Source: Pleomorphomonas sp. NRK KF1 (GTDB lineage: Bacteria; Pseudomonadota; Alphaproteobacteria; Rhizobiales; Pleomorphomonadaceae). From it: a DNA stretch of 64,000 nt. Position numbers and translations under genes: made by a program. A model generated the notes under the pieces. It was not told where the DNA came from. It made no database searches and saw only the letters and a program-made list of their open reading frames with translations. Of this stretch, positions 56,810 through 64,000 are shown piece after piece (position 1 is the stretch's first letter; each line of letters opens with the position of its first letter). The stretch spans positions 1 to 64,000 of the forward strand of contig NZ_JAMDLH010000002.1 in the NCBI RefSeq assembly GCF_023721755.1, read 5' to 3'.

Positions 56810-57337
56810 TCAGAAGGGGATATCGTCGTCGAGGTCGGACGAGAAGTTGGAAGCCGGGGCGCCACCGCCCTGACCACGACCGCCGCTGCCCGAACGGGCG
56901 GGAGCGCGGTCCATCGGACCGGACGAGCCATAGTCCGAACCACCGTCGCCGCCAAAGTCGCCCTCGCTCCGGCCGCCGCCTTCGCCGCGGCTATCGAGAA
57001 TGGTCAGTTCGCCACGGAAGCGCTGCAGCACCACTTCGGTGGTGTAGCGCTCCTGGCCGGACTGGTCGGTCCACTTGCGGGTCTGAAGCTGCCCCTCGAC
57101 GTAGACCTTGGAGCCCTTTTTCAGATACTGCTCGGCGACCTTGGCCAGATTCTCATTGAAGATCACCACCGAGTGCCACTCGGTGCGCTCCTTGCGCTCG
57201 CCGCTCTGGCGGTCACGCCAGTTTTCCGAGGTTGCAATGCGCAGATTGACCACGGCATCGCCCGATCCCATCCGCCGCACCTCGGGATCGCGCCCGAGAT
57301 TGCCGATCAGGATGACCTTGTTGACGCTGCCTGCCAT
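56810..57337 (-). CDS. ssb: single-stranded DNA-binding protein
   Basis: A 175-residue SSB: OB fold (residues 1-~110, '[20 protein letters not shown]', '[31 protein letters not shown]'), a glycine-rich linker and the acidic protein-interaction tip 'DLDDDIPF'. Divergent from uvrA with a shared LexA box between them, as in E. coli. Confidence 0.97.
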   Translation of the reverse strand: MAGSVNKVILIGNLGRDPEVRRMGSGDAVVNLRIATSENWRDRQSGERKERTEWHSVVIFNENLAKVAEQYLKKGSKVYVEGQLQTRKWTDQSGQERYTTEVVLQRFRGELTILDSRGEGGGRSEGDFGGDGGSDYGSSGPMDRAPARSGSGGRGQGGGAPASNFSSDLDDDIPF

Positions 57338-57764
57338 GGCTTTCTTCCCTCAAACTCGCTACCTTCGGCCCGGCACACTGGCGCATCAGGCCGGCCGGAC
57401 TATGCCAGCAACACGGCTGCACGTTAACCCCGGGACCACCCCCGCGATACCCCGCCCCAACCGCACCGCATCCTTTTCCACAGTGAGAAAAGGGCTAGCG
57501 TCCACTTCATGTTCCTGATACGTTCTAGACGTTCCATGAGGATGCTGCAACCGATTTCCGAGGCTTTCCGCGTTTCATCTTTGGATCCGGCGGCATGGCT
57601 GCCGCGCGTGCCGGAGCCTTGCAGGTTCCGCGACGATCCTGACAGGATGCGACAGCAGACCCGGACTAGCTTGGCGCGCCCTCGGGCCGCCCGGTTCATG
57701 ATCTCAGGGCAAGACATTCCGCTTCCCGCCCTCCCCGGGATACGCGACAAGGACGACGACTGAC
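57338..57764. other. 427-base ssb-uvrA intergenic region
   Basis: Contains the LexA sites at 57511-57534. Two short frames (57424-57750 minus, 57509-57763 plus) are open but have no recognisable motifs and span the operator, so they are not called. The remainder is presumably the two promoters and leaders. Confidence 0.6.
57511..57534. promoter_or_regulatory. LexA box between ssb and uvrA
   Basis: GTTCCTGATACGTTC (57511-57525) is an exact GTTC-N7-GTTC site; a third GTTC at 57531-57534 follows after five bases, making an overlapping imperfect second site. It lies 174 bases from ssb and 231 from uvrA. Confidence 0.88.
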
Positions 57765-60677
57765 ATGCCGAACAAGCCGACCAGCATTTTCGATCAGGCC
57801 CGGCGCTCCCTCTCGGTGCGCGGCGCGCGCGAGCATAATCTCAAGAACATCGACGTCGACTTGCCGCGCGACAGCCTGATCGTCATGACCGGCCTCTCCG
57901 GTTCGGGCAAGTCGTCGCTCGCCTTCGACACCATCTACGCCGAGGGTCAGCGCCGCTATGTCGAGAGCCTCTCGGCTTATGCCCGCCAGTTCCTCGACAT
58001 GATGCAGAAGCCGGACGTCGACCAGATCGACGGCCTGTCGCCGGCCATCTCCATCGAGCAGAAGACCACGTCGCGCAACCCGCGCTCGACCGTCGGCACC
58101 GTCACCGAGATCTACGACTACATGCGCCTCCTGTTCGCGCGTGTCGGCGTGCCCTATTCGCCGGCCACCGGCCTGCCGATCGAGAGCCAGACCATCAGCC
58201 AGATGGTCGACCGGACGCTTGAACTGCCGGAAGGCACCCGTCTCTACCTGCTGGCGCCGATGATCCGCGGCCGCAAGGGCGAGTATCGCAAGGAGTTCGC
58301 CGACCTCCAGAAGAAGGGCTTCCAGCGCGTCAAGGTGGACGGCAGCTTCTACCCGATCGAAGAGGTTCCCGCCCTCGACAAGAAGATCAAGCACGACATC
58401 GACATCGTCGTCGACCGCATCGTCGTCAAGGCGGATCTCGCCGCCCGCCTCGCCGACAGCTTCCAGACCGCGCTGGCGCTCGCCGACGGCATCGCCGTGC
58501 TGGAGCTTGCCAACATCGCCGAAGGCGAGAGCGAGCCACGCCGCATCACTTTTTCGGAGAAGTTCGCCTGCCCGGTCAGCGGCTTCACCATTCCCGAGAT
58601 CGAGCCGCGCCTGTTCTCCTTCAACAACCCGTTCGGCGCCTGTCCCAAGTGCGACGGCCTTGGAACCGAGCTCAAGTTCGAAGCCGATCTGGTCGTGCCC
58701 GACGACAGCCTTTCTCTACGCGGCGGCTGCATCCTGCCGTGGGCCAAGACGGGCGCCTCCTCGCCCTATTACGCGCAGACCCTCGAGGCGATCTGCCGTC
58801 ATTTCAAGGCGTCGATGACGACGCCGTGGAAGGACCTGCCGCAGAAAGTGCGCGAGGTCATTCTCACCGGTTCGGGCGGCGAGGAGATTTCTTTCACCTA
58901 TGACGACGGCCTCAGGACCTACACCACCAAGAAGCCGTTCGAGGGCGTGGTGGGCAACATCGAGCGCCGCTGGAAGGAAACCGATTCCGAGATGGTGCGC
59001 GAGGAGCTGGGCCGGTTCCAGTCGGACCATCCTTGCGAGGCCTGCAGCGGCTACCGCCTGAAGCCGGAGGCGCTCGCCGTCAAGATCGCCGGTCTGCACA
59101 TCGGCCAGGTTACGCAGATGTCGATCCGCGAGGCCGTCGTCTGGTTCTCCAGCCTGCCCGATCAGCTCACGGCCAAGCAGAACGAGATCGCCGTCCGCAT
59201 CCTCAAGGAGATTCGCGAGCGCCTGCGCTTCCTCAATAACGTCGGCCTCGAATACCTGACCCTGTCGCGTTCGTCCGGCACGCTGTCGGGCGGCGAGAGC
59301 CAGCGCATCCGTCTCGCCAGCCAGATCGGTTCGGGACTCACCGGTGTACTCTATGTGCTCGACGAGCCGTCCATCGGCCTGCACCAGCGCGACAACGACA
59401 AGCTGATCGAGACGCTGAAGCACCTGCGTGACCTCGGCAACACCGTGATCGTCGTCGAGCATGACGAAGACGCCATCCTCGCCGCCGACTATGTGCTGGA
59501 CGTCGGCCCCGGCGCCGGCATTCATGGCGGCAAGATCGTCTCCGAGGGGACGCCGGCCGAGATCATGGCCGACCCGGCCAGCCTCACCGGCCAGTACTTG
59601 TCCGGCGCGCTTGCCATTCCCCTGCCGGACAAGCGCCGCAAGCCGCAGAAGAACAAATATATCCGCGTCGTCGGCGCGCGCGCCAACAACCTCAAGGATG
59701 TGACCGCCGATATCCCGATCGGCCTGTTCACCTGCGTCACCGGCGTATCTGGCGGTGGCAAGTCGACGCTCTTGATCGACACGCTGTTCAAGGCGGCGGC
59801 ACGTCGCCTCAACGGCGCCCGTGAACAAGCCGCGCCGCACGATCGCATCGAGGGGCTGGAGTTGCTCGACAAGGTGATCGATATCGATCAGTCGCCGATC
59901 GGCCGCACGCCGCGGTCCAACCCAGCCACCTATACCGGCGCCTTCACGCCAATCCGCGACTGGTTCGCCGGCCTGCCGGAAGCCAAGGCGCGCGGCTATG
60001 GTCCGGGCCGCTTCTCGTTCAACGTCAAGGGTGGCCGCTGCGAGGCCTGCCAGGGCGACGGCGTCCTCAAGATCGAGATGCACTTCCTGCCGGACGTCTA
60101 CGTCACCTGCGACGTCTGCAAGGGTCATCGCTACAATCGCGAGACGCTGGAGGTTCTCTTCAAAGGCAAGTCGATCGCCGACGTGCTCGACATGACCGTC
60201 GAGGAGGCCTGCGACTTCTTCCAGGCCGTTCCGGCCATCCGCGACAAGATGACGGCCCTGCGCGACGTCGGTCTCGGCTACGTCAAGGTCGGTCAGCAGG
60301 CAACGACGCTGTCGGGCGGCGAGGCGCAGCGCGTCAAGCTCGCCAAGGAACTGTCACGCCGGGCCACCGGTCGCACGCTCTACATCCTCGACGAACCGAC
60401 GACCGGCCTCCACTTCCACGACGTGGCCAAGCTGCTCGAGATGCTGCACGAGCTGGTCGAACAGGGCAACACGGTGGTGATCATCGAGCACAATCTCGAG
60501 GTCATCAAGACCGCCGACTGGCTGGTCGACCTCGGCCCCGAGGGGGGCGACGGCGGCGGGCGCATTGTCGCCGCCGGCACGCCGGAAGAGGTGATGAAGG
60601 TGGATGCGAGCTACACCGGCCGGTATCTTCGGGAGCTGCTGGACCGCCGTCCGCAACGGCGCAACGCGGCGGAATGA
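57765..60677 (+). CDS. uvrA: excinuclease ABC subunit A
   Basis: A 970-residue UvrA, the damage-recognition ATPase of nucleotide excision repair. Two ABC ATPase modules: Walker A '[13 protein letters not shown]' near residue 45 and '[13 protein letters not shown]' near 660, signatures '[15 protein letters not shown]' and '[15 protein letters not shown]'. Zinc-binding cysteines are in 'CPKCDGLG' and 'CEACQGDG...CDVCKGHRY'. Full length. SOS-controlled together with ssb. Confidence 0.97.
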   Translation: MPNKPTSIFDQARRSLSVRGAREHNLKNIDVDLPRDSLIVMTGLSGSGKSSLAFDTIYAEGQRRYVESLSAYARQFLDMMQKPDVDQIDGLSPAISIEQKTTSRNPRSTVGTVTEIYDYMRLLFARVGVPYSPATGLPIESQTISQMVDRTLELPEGTRLYLLAPMIRGRKGEYRKEFADLQKKGFQRVKVDGSFYPIEEVPALDKKIKHDIDIVVDRIVVKADLAARLADSFQTALALADGIAVLELANIAEGESEPRRITFSEKFACPVSGFTIPEIEPRLFSFNNPFGACPKCDGLGTELKFEADLVVPDDSLSLRGGCILPWAKTGASSPYYAQTLEAICRHFKASMTTPWKDLPQKVREVILTGSGGEEISFTYDDGLRTYTTKKPFEGVVGNIERRWKETDSEMVREELGRFQSDHPCEACSGYRLKPEALAVKIAGLHIGQVTQMSIREAVVWFSSLPDQLTAKQNEIAVRILKEIRERLRFLNNVGLEYLTLSRSSGTLSGGESQRIRLASQIGSGLTGVLYVLDEPSIGLHQRDNDKLIETLKHLRDLGNTVIVVEHDEDAILAADYVLDVGPGAGIHGGKIVSEGTPAEIMADPASLTGQYLSGALAIPLPDKRRKPQKNKYIRVVGARANNLKDVTADIPIGLFTCVTGVSGGGKSTLLIDTLFKAAARRLNGAREQAAPHDRIEGLELLDKVIDIDQSPIGRTPRSNPATYTGAFTPIRDWFAGLPEAKARGYGPGRFSFNVKGGRCEACQGDGVLKIEMHFLPDVYVTCDVCKGHRYNRETLEVLFKGKSIADVLDMTVEEACDFFQAVPAIRDKMTALRDVGLGYVKVGQQATTLSGGEAQRVKLAKELSRRATGRTLYILDEPTTGLHFHDVAKLLEMLHELVEQGNTVVIIEHNLEVIKTADWLVDLGPEGGDGGGRIVAAGTPEEVMKVDASYTGRYLRELLDRRPQRRNAAE

Positions 60678-60687
60678 TTGCGATCCT

Positions 60688-60718
60688 CCCGCTGGTCGGT
60701 CATCGACCGGCCAGCGGG
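60688..60718 (+). terminator. hairpin after uvrA
   Basis: CCCGCTGGTCGGT (60688-60700) pairs with ACCGGCCAGCGGG (60706-60718) over CATCG with one G-T pair. Long and stable but without a T run, so either a factor-aided terminator or an mRNA 3' end. Confidence 0.5.
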
Positions 60719-60754
60719 ATGTGCACCGTGGCAGACGGGCAAGGCTCTGCTAGA

Positions 60755-60872
60755 GATTCCGGATGCTGCGGCAACTCACTGATATTTCAGCCGTTTCCCT
60801 TACTTAAAGTATTGATTCACCTGCACCGTCTTCATGGTCTGATTCAGGATGATCTTCACAATCTGATTCAGG
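60755..60872. promoter_or_regulatory. cluster of four GATTC (GANTC) sites upstream of folP
   Basis: GATTC occurs at 60755-60759, 60814-60818, 60841-60845 and 60865-60869. The last two lie in an 11-base direct repeat TCTGATTCAGG (60838-60848, 60862-60872). These are CcrM target sites and the stretch is the likely folP promoter region. Confidence 0.5.
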
Positions 60873-60961
60873 GTGAAGTGCTTCAGGCAGCGTAAATCAA
60901 CAGCCGCTTGCCAGCGGCCAGCGCGCGGGCTACCTCAGAAGCCCGACATCAAGACGCGAGC

Positions 60962-61789
60962 ATGCCCATGGTCCTTTCCATTCTGCCCGACCTCGGCAAG
61001 CGCACACTGGTGATGGGCATCCTCAACGTCACGCCCGACAGTTTCTCCGACGGCGGACGCTACGCCTCGGTGGAAACCGCCCTCGCCCATGCCCAGGCCA
61101 TGATCGCCGAGGGCGCCGACATTCTCGACGTTGGCGGCGAGTCGACGCGGCCCGGCGCCACCGAGGTCGGCACCGAGGAAGAAATCGCCCGCGTGCTCCC
61201 GGTGATCGAGCGTCTCGCCGCAAGCGACGGCACTCCGCCGATCTCCATCGACACCTACAAGGCAAAGACGGCCGAGGCGGCGCTCCGCGCGGGGGCGGTC
61301 ATCGTCAACGACGTCTGGGGCCTTCAGCGCGAGCCGGACATCGCGTTCGTCGCCGCGGCCCATGGCGCGGCCGTCATCATCATGCACAACCGGACCGACA
61401 TCGATCCGTCGCTCGACATCATCGAGGACATGAAGACCTTCTTCGGGCACTCGCTCACCATCGCCCGCAAGGCCGCGGTTCCGGACGACCATGTGATCCT
61501 TGACCCCGGGGTCGGCTTCGGGAAGACGTTCGAGCAGAACCTTCAGGCCGTGGCCCGCGTCGGCGAGCTCAAGGCGCTCGGCTTTCCGGTTCTTATGGGG
61601 ACGTCGCGCAAACGCATGATCGGGGCACTGATCGGTGCCGAGCGGCCGGTCACCGAGCGGCTGCATGGCACCGTCGCCTCGAATGTCGCGGCTATCCTTG
61701 CCGGCGCCGATATCGTCCGCGTCCACGACGTCGCTGCCCATCGCGATGCGGCGGCCGTCGCCGACGCCATCAGGAAGGAAGTGCGATGA
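60962..61789 (+). CDS. folP: dihydropteroate synthase
   Basis: A 275-residue DHPS that joins p-aminobenzoate to the pterin in folate synthesis. 'GILNVTPDSFSDGG', 'DILDVGGESTRPGA', 'ISIDTYKAKTAEAALRAG', 'DPGVGFGKTFEQN' and 'GTSRKRMIG' are the substrate-binding blocks. ATG at 60962 (another at 60968). Overlaps folB by four bases; first gene of folP-folB-folK-mfnB-like. The upstream GANTC cluster may tie expression to the cell cycle. Confidence 0.96.
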   Translation: MPMVLSILPDLGKRTLVMGILNVTPDSFSDGGRYASVETALAHAQAMIAEGADILDVGGESTRPGATEVGTEEEIARVLPVIERLAASDGTPPISIDTYKAKTAEAALRAGAVIVNDVWGLQREPDIAFVAAAHGAAVIIMHNRTDIDPSLDIIEDMKTFFGHSLTIARKAAVPDDHVILDPGVGFGKTFEQNLQAVARVGELKALGFPVLMGTSRKRMIGALIGAERPVTERLHGTVASNVAAILAGADIVRVHDVAAHRDAAAVADAIRKEVR

Positions 61790-62157
61790 GCGATCATATC
61801 CGCGTCCACCGGATTGCCGTCTTTGCCCGCCACGGCTTGCTGCCCGAGGAGGCGGTGATCGGGCAGCGCTTCTTCATCTCGCTCGACGCGTCGGTCGACA
61901 CCCGCGCGGCCGGTGCCAGCGACGACCTTACCAAGTCCGTATCCTATGCCGAAATGGCCGACGTCGTGGTCGACATTGCCACGACACGTCGCTTCAATCT
62001 GCTAGAGGCTCTGGCCGAGGCGATCGCGACCGACATTCTCGCTGCCTTCCCGCTCGTCGAGGCGATCAGCGTCTTGATCGAGAAGCCTTCGGCGCCGGTG
62101 CCGCACGTGCTCGACACGGTGTCGGTGGAGATCACCCGGAGTCGTGCCGATGGCTAA
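61786..62157 (+). CDS. folB: dihydroneopterin aldolase
   Basis: A 123-residue FolB that cleaves dihydroneopterin to 6-hydroxymethyl-dihydropterin. 'VHRIAVFARHGLLPEEAVIGQRF' contains the usual start, 'SVSYAEMADVV' and 'FNLLEALAEAIATDIL' supply pterin contacts, and 'IEKPSAPVPHVLDTVSVEI' the catalytic lysine. Coupled to folP by ATGA and overlapped by folK. Confidence 0.95.
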   Translation: MSDHIRVHRIAVFARHGLLPEEAVIGQRFFISLDASVDTRAAGASDDLTKSVSYAEMADVVVDIATTRRFNLLEALAEAIATDILAAFPLVEAISVLIEKPSAPVPHVLDTVSVEITRSRADG

Positions 62158-62620
62158 GGCGGCGCTCAGCCTCGGCGGCAACATAGGCGACGTGCGCAAG
62201 ACGATCGCGGAAGCGCTGCGCCTCCTCGAAGCGGCAGGCGTGAAGGTGATTGCCCGCTCGTCGGACTACCGCACGCGCCCCTGGGGCAAGACCGATCAGC
62301 CGGACTTCACCAACGTGTCGGCCGTCGTGGAAACGACACTCACCCCGCTTCTGTTGCTCGCCACCTGCCTTGATGTGGAACGGCAGCTCGGACGCGTACG
62401 TCACGAGCGCTGGGGACCGCGCCTCATCGACATTGACCTCATCGCCTATGACGACGTCCACATGGAAACTCCGGAGCTGACTTTGCCGCATCGGCACGCC
62501 CACGAGCGCGGCTTCGTGTTGATTCCTCTTGCCGAGATCGCCCCGGACCTCTTGATTGGGGACAGGACCGTCGCCGATCTGGCGGCCCGATTCGCGGATG
62601 ACTCGATCCACAAGCTCTGA
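62150..62620 (+). CDS. folK: 6-hydroxymethyl-7,8-dihydropterin pyrophosphokinase
   Basis: A 156-residue HPPK, the step before FolP. 'AALSLGGNIGDVRKTI', 'SSDYRTRPWGKTDQPDFTN', 'RVRHERWGPRLIDIDLI' (the two metal-binding aspartates) and 'LPHRHAHERGFVLIPL' are all present. The ATG at 62150 overlaps the folB stop; a GTG at 62144 is also possible. Confidence 0.96.
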   Translation: MAKAALSLGGNIGDVRKTIAEALRLLEAAGVKVIARSSDYRTRPWGKTDQPDFTNVSAVVETTLTPLLLLATCLDVERQLGRVRHERWGPRLIDIDLIAYDDVHMETPELTLPHRHAHERGFVLIPLAEIAPDLLIGDRTVADLAARFADDSIHKL

Positions 62621-62636
62621 GGCACCGGAGACTCGC

Positions 62637-63323
62637 ATGACCGCACTACAGGTAACCGTCGCAACGGCGGACGAGGCGCAGGCTGCGATCGCTGCCGGTG
62701 TGACGATTCTTTTCGCATCTGGCGAGGTTGCCGAGGCGGCTTCTCCGCTTTCCGCCCCTGAACTGCGCGCCATACTGGCCGTCGCCGGCGACAAAGCGGA
62801 GGTCACTGCGGCGGCGGGAGGACTGGAGGCCGAAGCTCTCGCCGACCTCGCCTCGACGGGCGTCACGGCGCTTGTCCTGCCGGTGCCGATGGGCGATGCG
62901 GGCGCCGCCCTGCTGTCGCATATCGGTCGTTCGCTGGCCGCCAGCGTCAAGCTGATCGCCGCCTTTCCACCCGAAGCCGGCCCGGACTTCGATCTCCTGC
63001 CGGTCGCCGCCATTGCCGGCTTTTCCGGGGTCTGGCTCACCGCCCCCGAAGCGAGCGATGGGCTGACCAAGGCCATCAAGCTGGCCGACATTGCCCGCTT
63101 CATCGCGGCAGCGCGCCGGTCGAAGCTGACGGTCGGCCTTTCTGGTGGGTTGCGTGTCGTCGATGTCGGAACGTTGCTGCCGCTTCGGCCGGATCACCTC
63201 GGCTTCCGCGCTGCCGTTTCGGAGGACGAAGACCCGGAGCAGCCGCTCGACCCGGCGCGCATCCGCGCAGTTGCCGCCGCATTCGCCATCCACTCGGTCC
63301 GCCCGGCGCCCGACGAGGCCTGA
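62637..63323 (+). CDS. degenerate MfnB/DUF556-like ((5-formylfuran-3-yl)methyl phosphate synthase-like) protein
   Basis: A 228-residue TIM-barrel protein that lines up along its length with MfnB of methanofuran biosynthesis ('DEAQAAIAAG', 'GLSGGLRVVDVGTLLPLRPDHLGFRAAV', 'LDPARI'). By my alignment from memory the active-site lysines and aspartate of MfnB (near residues 27, 85, 151, 155) are all replaced: 'FASG' for 'VKNP', 'WLTAPEASDG' for 'LDTAIKDGK'. So the known reaction is unlikely. GGAG lies seven bases before the ATG, 16 bases after folK: it belongs to the folate operon. Function unknown. Confidence 0.78.
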   Translation: MTALQVTVATADEAQAAIAAGVTILFASGEVAEAASPLSAPELRAILAVAGDKAEVTAAAGGLEAEALADLASTGVTALVLPVPMGDAGAALLSHIGRSLAASVKLIAAFPPEAGPDFDLLPVAAIAGFSGVWLTAPEASDGLTKAIKLADIARFIAAARRSKLTVGLSGGLRVVDVGTLLPLRPDHLGFRAAVSEDEDPEQPLDPARIRAVAAAFAIHSVRPAPDEA

Positions 63324-63349
63324 AGGCTCGTCGCCTGCGCTGGAATGGG

Positions 63350-64000
63350 TCAGGCGATCCAGCCGCTTTCGAGCGCCGACGCCCACTCCTCCCGTCCAGC
63401 CTCGCGCGCGAGGCGAACGACATTGGCGGTGTCGTAGGGTACGGCGTAGTGCACCACCGCCCAACCGCTGGCGCGCTTCTCGGCGACGGCGTAGCGGGCT
63501 TCCGGCGCCCCAACCTGCATGATGTGAACCGGCGCATCGTCGGTGTAGCCCTGCAATCCGACGCTGCCGGGATTGACCACGACGGCGCCCGACTTCAGGC
63601 GAACGATGCGCGGTATGTGCGTATGGCCGCAGAGCAGCAGGCTCGACGAGCCAATCGCTGCCGTTGCCCTGCGTGCGCGATCCTCCACCAGATCACGGTC
63701 GGCAAGCCGCATGCGACCGCCCTCGACCGTTTCGAGCCAGTATTCGACGTCCGAAGCCGGCGTGCCGTGCCAGGCAGTCACCGGGCCGACGGAGAGAGAG
63801 GACGGCAGCCCCTTCAGCCAAGCAATATGGGCGCCCGAGAGCTGATCATAGGCGTGGCCGTCCGACAGCCCCATTTCCGACCGGGGCGTCGTGACGAGCG
63901 CCCTGTCGTGGTTGCCGGCAATGCAGGAAATCGACGACGCCATCAGCATGTCGGCAGTGCGGCGCGCTTCCAACGGTCCCGAGAGATGGTCACCGAGGCA
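63350..64000 (-). CDS. metallophosphoesterase (YfcE/ApaH-like), 5' end outside window
   Basis: The frame is open at the right edge, so the first residues are missing; about 216 are visible. It begins with 'LGDHLSGPLEARRTA', then 'CIAGNHDRALV' (metal-binding GNHD), 'WHGTP', and 'LLCGHTHIPRIVRL' (GHTH) with 'VNPGSVGLQGY'. These are calcineurin-like phosphoesterase motifs of the YfcE/YvnB type, which split phosphodiesters; substrate unknown. Convergent with the MfnB-like gene, 26 bases between stops. Confidence 0.9.
   Translation of the reverse strand, partial: CLGDHLSGPLEARRTADMLMASSISCIAGNHDRALVTTPRSEMGLSDGHAYDQLSGAHIAWLKGLPSSLSVGPVTAWHGTPASDVEYWLETVEGGRMRLADRDLVEDRARRATAAIGSSSLLLCGHTHIPRIVRLKSGAVVVNPGSVGLQGYTDDAPVHIMQVGAPEARYAVAEKRASGWAVVHYAVPYDTANVVRLAREAGREEWASALESGWIA

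Noticed and set aside
57509-57763. 84-codon frame directly before uvrA
   Set aside because: It starts within the LexA box and has no family resemblance; the operator better explains the conservation pressure.

Overview
The window is GC-rich, densely coded, alphaproteobacterial chromosome, most likely from a member of the Hyphomicrobiales. The evidence is the CcrM-type adenine methyltransferase with CtrA-like sites upstream, the separate F0 operon carrying both b and b' subunits, the imuA-imuB-dnaE2 mutagenesis cassette, and three SOS boxes of the alphaproteobacterial form GTTC-N7-GTTC. The genus cannot be fixed from the sequence alone. No rRNA, tRNA, CRISPR array, insertion sequence or prophage was seen. 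Both ends cut through genes: an altronate-dehydratase-like protein on the left and a metallophosphoesterase on the right.

Layout. 1-2 kb: end of a UxaA-family dehydratase and a LysE exporter. 2-8 kb: the SOS mutasome dnaE2-imuB-imuA on the minus strand, with a clear LexA-overlapped promoter and a palindromic repeat pair inside the operon. 8-12 kb: a DeoR regulator facing nudK plus a DUF4406-like gene, then a Sua5-type tRNA t6A enzyme and a histone-deacetylase-family amidohydrolase. 12-13 kb: an AT-rich intergenic region with a CtrA-like box and a 63-residue protein. 13-21 kb: copper genes (PCuAC, DUF2946-like), CorA, a Na/Pi cotransporter, an AraC regulator and a Tat-exported cyclic nucleotide phosphodiesterase. 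21-32 kb: dxs, a stand-alone GyrI-like protein, xseB, pdxH, a J-domain protein, a DUF1499 protein, a metallo-hydrolase, MFS, TlyA and an RNA uracil methyltransferase. 32-38 kb: ald with a divergent Lrp regulator, a chemoreceptor, aroC. 38-50 kb: rnhB, the F0 operon (atpI-B-E-b'-b), smc, a DsbA-like protein, a DUF721 protein, mutY and ccrM. 50-57 kb: a glycosyltransferase, an SOS-boxed radical SAM protein, a small zincin, an NmrA/HxlR pair with an elaborate operator region, an alcohol dehydrogenase, ssb. 57-64 kb: uvrA, folP-folB-folK and a degenerate MfnB homologue.

How the genes work together. DNA maintenance is over-represented: imuAB-dnaE2, ssb, uvrA and the PA0069-type radical SAM gene share LexA boxes, and mutY, xseB, rnhB, smc and ccrM complete the theme. 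Cell-cycle control is visible at the ccrM promoter and possibly at 12.2 kb. The rest is core metabolism (isoprenoids, PLP, chorismate, folate, ATP synthase).

The best leads for something undescribed are: the folate-operon MfnB homologue that has lost all its catalytic residues; the DeoR-nudK-DUF4406 module with helically phased operator repeats; the leaderless SOS-controlled radical SAM gene; and the CtrA-boxed 12.2-12.9 kb block with its tiny protein.
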